From the NCBI GenBank assembly GCA_019114345.1, contig DXFS01000076.1:1-34697 (forward strand): a stretch of DNA of 34,697 nucleotides, read 5' to 3'. Source of the DNA: Candidatus Agathobaculum pullistercoris. GTDB taxonomy: Bacteria; Bacillota; Clostridia; Oscillospirales; Butyricicoccaceae. This document shows positions 29,595-34,697 of the stretch, piece after piece; the first letter of the stretch is position 1, and each line of letters begins with the position of its first letter. The position numbers were made by a program, and so were the translations under genes. The notes beneath the pieces were generated by a model. That model saw only the letters and a list, made by a program, of their open reading frames with translations, did no database searches and had not been told where the DNA came from.

Positions 29595-31506
29595 AGAGAA
29601 AAAGCAGCAGAACCCCGAGGAAAAGAAGGGCGGCGCACACGTCGCAAAGGCGGGAAGTACAGTCTCAGCCCAAGCTGCCGGCAATGCCGGGACAGGGGCA
29701 GCTGCGCCTGGAGGGGAGCCACCCAAGCGCAATAAGTATGCGGATAAAATGAATAAGAAAAAGAGCCGGCTGAGTAAAGGCGTCCGGATAGGGATCGGCG
29801 CTGCAGTCATTGTTCTGTTGATTGCAGCAGGCATCTTTCTGGTAATCAAGACGCGAGGCGCGGGTTCGGAGGATACAGGTAACGATACTGCGGTTGCGTC
29901 TTATGGTATGATTGAAACCTATGTGGAGGGAAGCGGCGTCACAGCGGCAAAGGTGCGCGAAGAACTGGGCCTGGATCTGAAAGGTACAGTGACGGATGTA
30001 CTGGTTGAGGTCGGTGACGAGGTGAAGAAAGGGGATGCCTTGATCGAGGTAGACCCCACTGAAACGCGTCAGGAACTGGAAGCGGCACAGCAGGAACTGA
30101 GCCAGGCGCAGAGCGCAGCCACTGCGGCGCAGACCGAGCTGACACAGGCGCAGACCGTGCTGAGCAACGCACAGAGCAAACTCAGCCGCCAAAACATCAC
30201 AGCGCCTTTTACCGGCAAAGTGATCCCCACGGATGAGGGAACGACCTACCGCGTCGGCCAGCAGGTCAGCGAGGGCGAAGTGATCGGATATATGATCGAT
30301 GACAGTAAGATGAACCTCACGCTTACCTTCAGCTCTGTCTATGTCAATGCGATTAAGAGCGGGCAGTCGGCGACCGTATCCATCCCGTCTGCAATGAGTG
30401 AAGTTTCCGGTACAGTTTCCTCGGTAGATACTACGCAGCGTGTTTCGGGCGACGGCGTCAAAGTATTCCGCGTTGTGATCTCGGTGAACAATTCGTCCGG
30501 CACACTGACGAAGGGAATGACTGCGACTGCGACCGTCAATACGGCCAGTGAGGGTACGGTATATCCCGCGGATTCCGGTACGCTCACATACAGCCGGGAA
30601 GAGGCGGTAACCGCTCCGATCAGCGGTGAGATCACCGCGCTCAACGGGCTGGACTACAACAGTTACAGCAGCGGCGCGACCATCATGCGCCTGTCCAGTT
30701 CCTCTGCGCAGGACGAGGTAACCAGTGCGCAGGCGGGCGTGACAGCGGCTCGCAGCAGCGTTACCGCGGCGCAGCGCGAAGTGACCGAAAAGCAAAAGCA
30801 CGTCACCGAGCTGCGTAAACTGATCGAGGATTCGACGATTGAATCGCCGATTGACGGTGTGGTTGTCAGCATGAATGCGGTAGAGGATCAGGCGTTCGCC
30901 GGTACAGAGCCCCTGGTAGTTGTTGCCGACCTGAATGACATCGTAGTCAATGCAGAGGTCATGTCGACCGATGTCGGTTCTGTGGAACCGGGACAGAATG
31001 CAACCATGACCATGTATACCAATGACGGCTCGCAGCTGACGCTGACCGGTGTGGTTGATTCGGTCGCGCTTGAGCCCACACAGGATTCGGGCAGTGCGCA
31101 GGGAAGTATGCCCACCTTTACTGCTGTCATTTCAATAGACCCCATCGAGGGCCAGTCAATTTACAGCGGTATGATGGTGGAATACCAGATCACAACTGCT
31201 TCTTCGATGGACTGCCTGCTGGTTCCGTCACGCGCGATCGTCAACACCGAGGATGGCACAGCGGTCTTTGCACAGCCGCTTGTAGACGAAAACGGTGAGG
31301 AGATCCCGTTTGATGAAACGCTGGAAATCCCGGAGGGCACGGAGGGAATACCTGAGGGGTATTATCTCGTTCCGGTCGAGACCGGCCTTTCGGATGGCAC
31401 TAACACGGAGATCTATTGGGGCATTGACGAGGGCACCACGGTCTATCTGGCCGGTCCGCAGGATGTCTATGCGGATATGTACACGGATACGGAAGTCGTA
31501 TACTGA
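29587..31506 (+). CDS. MacA-like HlyD-family efflux adaptor
   Basis: A 639-residue membrane-fusion-type adaptor. Residues 1-65 are a charged, Ala/Gly-rich cytoplasmic tail, followed by one membrane helix (about 66-88). The lipoyl-type half-motifs (GTVTDVLVEVGDEVKKGDALIEVDP and a second copy at SPIDGVVVSMNAVEDQAFAG) flank an alanine/glutamine-rich coiled-coil. Beta-barrel regions follow. It would link the MacB-type ATPase/permease to a surface target. ATG 29587 overlaps the kinase stop by 8 nt and has an AAAGGAAA site. The longer frame to 29509 is inside the kinase. Confidence 0.9.
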   Translation: MSEEKKQQNPEEKKGGAHVAKAGSTVSAQAAGNAGTGAAAPGGEPPKRNKYADKMNKKKSRLSKGVRIGIGAAVIVLLIAAGIFLVIKTRGAGSEDTGNDTAVASYGMIETYVEGSGVTAAKVREELGLDLKGTVTDVLVEVGDEVKKGDALIEVDPTETRQELEAAQQELSQAQSAATAAQTELTQAQTVLSNAQSKLSRQNITAPFTGKVIPTDEGTTYRVGQQVSEGEVIGYMIDDSKMNLTLTFSSVYVNAIKSGQSATVSIPSAMSEVSGTVSSVDTTQRVSGDGVKVFRVVISVNNSSGTLTKGMTATATVNTASEGTVYPADSGTLTYSREEAVTAPISGEITALNGLDYNSYSSGATIMRLSSSSAQDEVTSAQAGVTAARSSVTAAQREVTEKQKHVTELRKLIEDSTIESPIDGVVVSMNAVEDQAFAGTEPLVVVADLNDIVVNAEVMSTDVGSVEPGQNATMTMYTNDGSQLTLTGVVDSVALEPTQDSGSAQGSMPTFTAVISIDPIEGQSIYSGMMVEYQITTASSMDCLLVPSRAIVNTEDGTAVFAQPLVDENGEEIPFDETLEIPEGTEGIPEGYYLVPVETGLSDGTNTEIYWGIDEGTTVYLAGPQDVYADMYTDTEVVY

Positions 31507-31516
31507 GGAGGGCGCT

Positions 31517-32275
31517 ATGTTTGGTAAAAAAGCGCCGCAGGCAGATACGGCGGGACAGGTATCTGCCGACCCGGGATTTCTGATTGATGTACAGCAGATC
31601 AGCAAGATTTACAATGAAGGGCGAGAAAATGAGGTGCGCGCCCTGGATAATGTATCCCTGGCTGTGGAAAATGGGGAATTCCTTTGCATCCTCGGCCAGT
31701 CCGGATCGGGAAAATCCACCCTAATGAACATTCTCGGCTGCCTGGATATCCCGACCTATGGCACCTATCACCTGAACGGACAGGCAGTCAGCGATATGAA
31801 GCCGTCTGTGCTGTCCGGTATCCGCAACCGGGAGATTGGATTTATTTTTCAGGGCTTTAACCTGATCCCGGCGCTGACTGCGCTGGAGAATGTGGAGCTG
31901 CCGCTGATTTACCGCGGCATGGGGCGCGAGGAGCGCCGCCGGCTTGCGGTTGATGCACTGGTTTCGGTTGGCTTGGAAAAGCGCATGGATCACCGGCCGG
32001 GTGAGATGTCGGGCGGCCAGCAGCAGCGCGTCGCTATTGCGCGCGCGGTTGCGGCGAAGCCGCCGATTATCATGGCGGATGAGCCGACCGGCAATCTGGA
32101 TTCAGCCTCCGGCAAAGAGATCATGGAGCAGCTGAAAGTGCTCAATGCACAGGGGACATCTGTGATCCTGATTACGCATGACAATCATCTGGCGCTGATG
32201 GCCAAGCGGATTGTGACGCTGCAGGACGGCCGCATCATCTCCGATGAACCGGTGCGAGAGGAGGGCGGCGCATGA
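31517..32275 (+). CDS. MacB/LolD-type ABC transporter ATPase
   Basis: A 252-residue ATPase with Walker [11 protein letters not shown]-loop [10 protein letters not shown], signature [14 protein letters not shown], Walker [14 protein letters not shown] and H-loop ILITHDN. The sequence closely follows the MacB/LolD/FtsE class of mechanotransmission exporters. ATG 31517 follows GAGGAGGG and starts 10 bp after the adaptor stop. A longer frame from 31295 is a shadow. The stop overlaps the permease start as ATGA. Confidence 0.95.
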   Translation: MFGKKAPQADTAGQVSADPGFLIDVQQISKIYNEGRENEVRALDNVSLAVENGEFLCILGQSGSGKSTLMNILGCLDIPTYGTYHLNGQAVSDMKPSVLSGIRNREIGFIFQGFNLIPALTALENVELPLIYRGMGREERRRLAVDALVSVGLEKRMDHRPGEMSGGQQQRVAIARAVAAKPPIIMADEPTGNLDSASGKEIMEQLKVLNAQGTSVILITHDNHLALMAKRIVTLQDGRIISDEPVREEGGA

Positions 32276-33519
32276 ACCTGATGCAGACCATACGCATGGC
32301 GTTCAAGTCGATTATGAACAATAAGTTGCGCTCCATCCTGACCATGCTGGGCATTATCATTGGCGTGGCATCGGTTATTGCAATCGTTGCTTTCGTACAG
32401 GGTGCCAGTACGCTGCAGAGAATGCAGTATGAGGCGCTCGGCGCCAACCGCATTGATGTAAGCGGCTGGGGGGCAAAAAACCAGGACTGGAAGGAATTTG
32501 AACAATACCTGGATACCGAGCTGGCGGACAAGGTTGAGGCATGGTCCCCGCAGAGCCAGTTTTATGACTGGCAAGGCGAGGGGGTCCAGTACCGCGCGCA
32601 AAAGCTGACAAATGAAAACAGCTCTACCTATATGTATTTTGGCAACCAGAACTACGGTAAAGTGACCAACCATGTCATTTCAGCCGGCCGTGATATCTCC
32701 GAGGCGGACTGCAACAGCCGCGCCCGCGTCTGTGTAATCGGCGATACGATCCGCAAGTACTTTTTCGGCGCTATGAGCCCGCTGGGGCAGAAGCTTCGCA
32801 TCGGCGGGAAGAGCTTTGAGATCATCGGTGTGTACGAGGGCAAGTATGGCGGCAAGATCAATACCGAGGACCAGCTAATCGTCATGCCGTATACCCTGCA
32901 GGGAAGTATGATGAGCATGGGCGGCTACTCGGACAAGCAGTATATCATCATGGCCGCGGACAGCAATGATCTGGAGGAGCTGACCAACACGTTGCTCCCG
33001 GAGTTCATGCAAAGCCGGTGTGAGGAGAGCGGCGGGTATTTCTACGCGAATTCCAACAGCCTGATGCAGCAGCAGACCGAATCCGGCGCCAATATGATGG
33101 CGCTGCTCGGCGGCGGCATTGCCGGGATCTCGCTTCTGGTTGGCGGCATCGGCATTATGAATATCATGCTGGTATCGGTTACTGAGCGTACGCGGGAGAT
33201 CGGCATCCGCATGGCGATCGGCGCGCGCAAGCGCGACATCATTGGGCAGTTCCTCATCGAAGCGTCGGTGGTTTCCTGCTTTGGCGGTGTGATCGGCATT
33301 GTACTGGGGTGCTTTCTGTCTGCGATCCTCGGGAACTTGCTGATGGACACGATCCAGGCGAGCTATCTGCCGGCGATCGAACAGTTTACCGTCCTGCCTT
33401 CGCCCGCGCTGATCATTGGCGCATTCCTGTTCTCTGCGCTGCTTGGCATCATTTTCGGACTGTATCCGGCGAATAAGGCATCCAATCTGCAGCCGGTCGA
33501 TGCGCTCCGGACCCAATAA
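32272..33519 (+). CDS. MacB-type ABC transporter permease
   Basis: A 415-residue FtsX-like permease. One N-terminal helix (LRSILTMLGIIIGVASVIAIVAF) precedes a large external MacB_PCD domain. Three C-terminal helices follow (LLGGGIAGISLLVGGIGIMNIMLVSVTERTREIGIRMAIGARKRDI and later). It would complete the tripartite MacA-MacB-type exporter. The substrate could be a peptide, a toxin or a lipoprotein and cannot be told from sequence. Confidence 0.93.
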   Translation: MNLMQTIRMAFKSIMNNKLRSILTMLGIIIGVASVIAIVAFVQGASTLQRMQYEALGANRIDVSGWGAKNQDWKEFEQYLDTELADKVEAWSPQSQFYDWQGEGVQYRAQKLTNENSSTYMYFGNQNYGKVTNHVISAGRDISEADCNSRARVCVIGDTIRKYFFGAMSPLGQKLRIGGKSFEIIGVYEGKYGGKINTEDQLIVMPYTLQGSMMSMGGYSDKQYIIMAADSNDLEELTNTLLPEFMQSRCEESGGYFYANSNSLMQQQTESGANMMALLGGGIAGISLLVGGIGIMNIMLVSVTERTREIGIRMAIGARKRDIIGQFLIEASVVSCFGGVIGIVLGCFLSAILGNLLMDTIQASYLPAIEQFTVLPSPALIIGAFLFSALLGIIFGLYPANKASNLQPVDALRTQ

Positions 33520-33533
33520 GGAAGGAAAGAAGA

Positions 33534-34697
33534 ATGAAGAAAAGATTGATCAGTATATGTCTGGCGCTGCTTTGCGTGTTTGCGCCGGCATCCGCTGCAT
33601 TTTCGGACATTACAGACAGCAGTTTGGCGCAGAAAGTCGCGATTTTAGATGCGCTTGGTATTATGCAGGGCATGGGGGACAACCAGTTCAACCCGGACGG
33701 TTCTCTGACCCGTGCGCAGTTCTGTAAGATCGCAGTTACCGCGATGGGGATTTCTGATGTCAGCGCCTATGCCAGCTACACGATCTTCCCGGATGTCAAG
33801 CATACGCACTGGGCAGCGGGTTATATCAATGCAGCGGTGCGTCATCCGGATCTGAAGGAACGTTCCATTATCCGTGGATATGTCGACGGCACGTTTGGCC
33901 CGGACAAGACGGTCAACTACGGCGAGGTATGCACCATGCTGCTGCGCATGCTCGGATACACCGAGGAGGATGTCGGTCCCTTCTGGCCGGCGGACTACAT
34001 CGCTAAGGCACAGGCTGTCGGACTGACGGAAGGCGTTTCAGTGACGGATGCCAAGTCGGCAGTCAAACGGTCGGATGCAGCCATTTTGCTGCTCAATACA
34101 CTGAACGCACCGCTGAAGGATGATACAGGGGCAACCCTGATGGATAACCTGGCATCTGCTACAGTAGACGGCGGCATCCTGCTGGCCACCAGCGAGACAG
34201 ACAGTTCGCTTGCGGCAAACGAAGCGCTCTTTTTCGAAGACGGTGCAGCAGGCGCTGTGACCCGCCGGACTGCCGGGGCGCTGGACAGCAGCATGATTGG
34301 CGTGCGTGGTACCTTGGTGCTCAAGAGTAACGCGGTGGCAGGCATTATCCCGACGCAGGACAGGACGGAAAGCTATACGGTCACTGCGGTGTCGGAAAGC
34401 GGCATCCAGACCAGCACGCAGACCATCCGTCCCGGCAGCGATGACAAACTGTTCGTTTCTCGTGCCGGGCATTCCGTTGGTACATTTAGCGAGTTGTGGT
34501 CGAATATACAGGCCGGTGATACGCTGACAATGTACTATGATGGACTTGGTTCGCTTGTGCTGATGGCTGTCCTGTCCGGCTCTTCGCCGGCTGAGGGCAA
34601 TTCTTTTGTATTTGGTGTGGAGGATTCTGCGGAAATCCCGCAGGATTATACCATCCTCAAAAACGGCGCAGCTGTCAACAGAGAGCAGCTGCAGAAA
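33534..34697 (+). CDS. S-layer homology (SLH) domain surface protein (3' end outside window)
   Basis: The frame is open from ATG 33534 to the window end (388 codons seen). The signal peptide (1-22, cleavage after ASAA) is followed by SLH domains with typical signatures: FSDITDSSLAQKVAILDALGIMQG, FNPDGSLTRAQFCKIAV, GYVDGTFGPDKTVNYGEVCTMLLRMLGY and ADYIAKAQAVGLTEGV. It would be bound to secondary wall polymers. The C-terminal half seen so far has no recognised domain. It starts 14 bp after the permease stop with a GGAAGGAA ribosome site, so it is probably co-transcribed with the exporter. Confidence 0.93.
   Translation, partial: MKKRLISICLALLCVFAPASAAFSDITDSSLAQKVAILDALGIMQGMGDNQFNPDGSLTRAQFCKIAVTAMGISDVSAYASYTIFPDVKHTHWAAGYINAAVRHPDLKERSIIRGYVDGTFGPDKTVNYGEVCTMLLRMLGYTEEDVGPFWPADYIAKAQAVGLTEGVSVTDAKSAVKRSDAAILLLNTLNAPLKDDTGATLMDNLASATVDGGILLATSETDSSLAANEALFFEDGAAGAVTRRTAGALDSSMIGVRGTLVLKSNAVAGIIPTQDRTESYTVTAVSESGIQTSTQTIRPGSDDKLFVSRAGHSVGTFSELWSNIQAGDTLTMYYDGLGSLVLMAVLSGSSPAEGNSFVFGVEDSAEIPQDYTILKNGAAVNREQLQK

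Noticed and set aside
1..34697. CRISPR arrays, rRNA genes, insertion sequences or a replication origin
   Set aside because: I saw no repeat-spacer pattern, rRNA sequence, transposase or DnaA-box cluster when reading the window.

Overview
The window is about 34.7 kb of a moderately GC-rich chromosome from an endospore-forming anaerobic Firmicute, most likely a gut Clostridia member near Oscillospiraceae/Ruminococcaceae (Agathobaculum/Butyricicoccus-like). That placement is inferred from gene content and style: the sporulation cluster SpoVM-SipL-SpoIVA, DUF1540 and TM1266 small proteins, a two-gene SUF system, MtaB, and strong AGGAGG ribosome sites. I ran no database search.

Layout. 1-1012: the C-terminal end of a large serine recombinase, probably the edge of an integrated element. 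1034-8134: ptsI, a DUF1015 protein, a MATE exporter with a YczE-like membrane protein, and a CNNM/CorC-type (putative Mg2+ exporter) gene with an unusual leader. 8216-9857: a SufC/SufB-like pair. 10065-13158: a DUF1540 protein, then a TM1266-type regulator in an operon with an NMT1/THI5-like ABC importer. 13314-17500: a methyltransferase, an unrecognised cysteine-rich protein, a small membrane-anchored protein, an SH3b-NlpC/P60 hydrolase and a 99-residue protein. 17673-20050: mtaB, a broken cysteine-rich mini-gene, efp and tRNA-Val(GAC). 20133-24757: a lantibiotic-immunity-like ABC exporter divergent from a two-component system. 24936-25448: dUTPase. 25534-28834: a sporulation block made of a 48-residue membrane peptide, SpoVM, SipL (SPOCS plus LysM) and SpoIVA, with a good sigma-E promoter before sipL. 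28983-34697: a P-loop kinase-like protein, a MacA-like adaptor, MacB-type ATPase and permease, and an SLH-domain surface protein cut by the window end.

The most interesting feature is the leader of the CNNM/CorC gene on the minus strand. A near-consensus promoter (8141-8169) drives a leader with a 25-codon upstream ORF (8025-8102). The peptide starts MDDADSTDND, and its stop codon lies in the loop of a strong intrinsic terminator just before the main gene's ribosome site. This looks like a translation-coupled attenuator. Its acidic N-terminus fits a Mg2+-sensing, ribosome-destabilising leader peptide controlling a Mg2+ exporter, but that function is inference. A second attenuator-like leader of unknown class precedes the TM1266/ABC operon.

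Other points: a cysteine-rich mini-gene with an in-frame TAA, 11-bp-spaced repeats in the TCS/ABC divergent region, and two tiny genes (spoVM and its 48-residue neighbour) that routine gene callers could miss.
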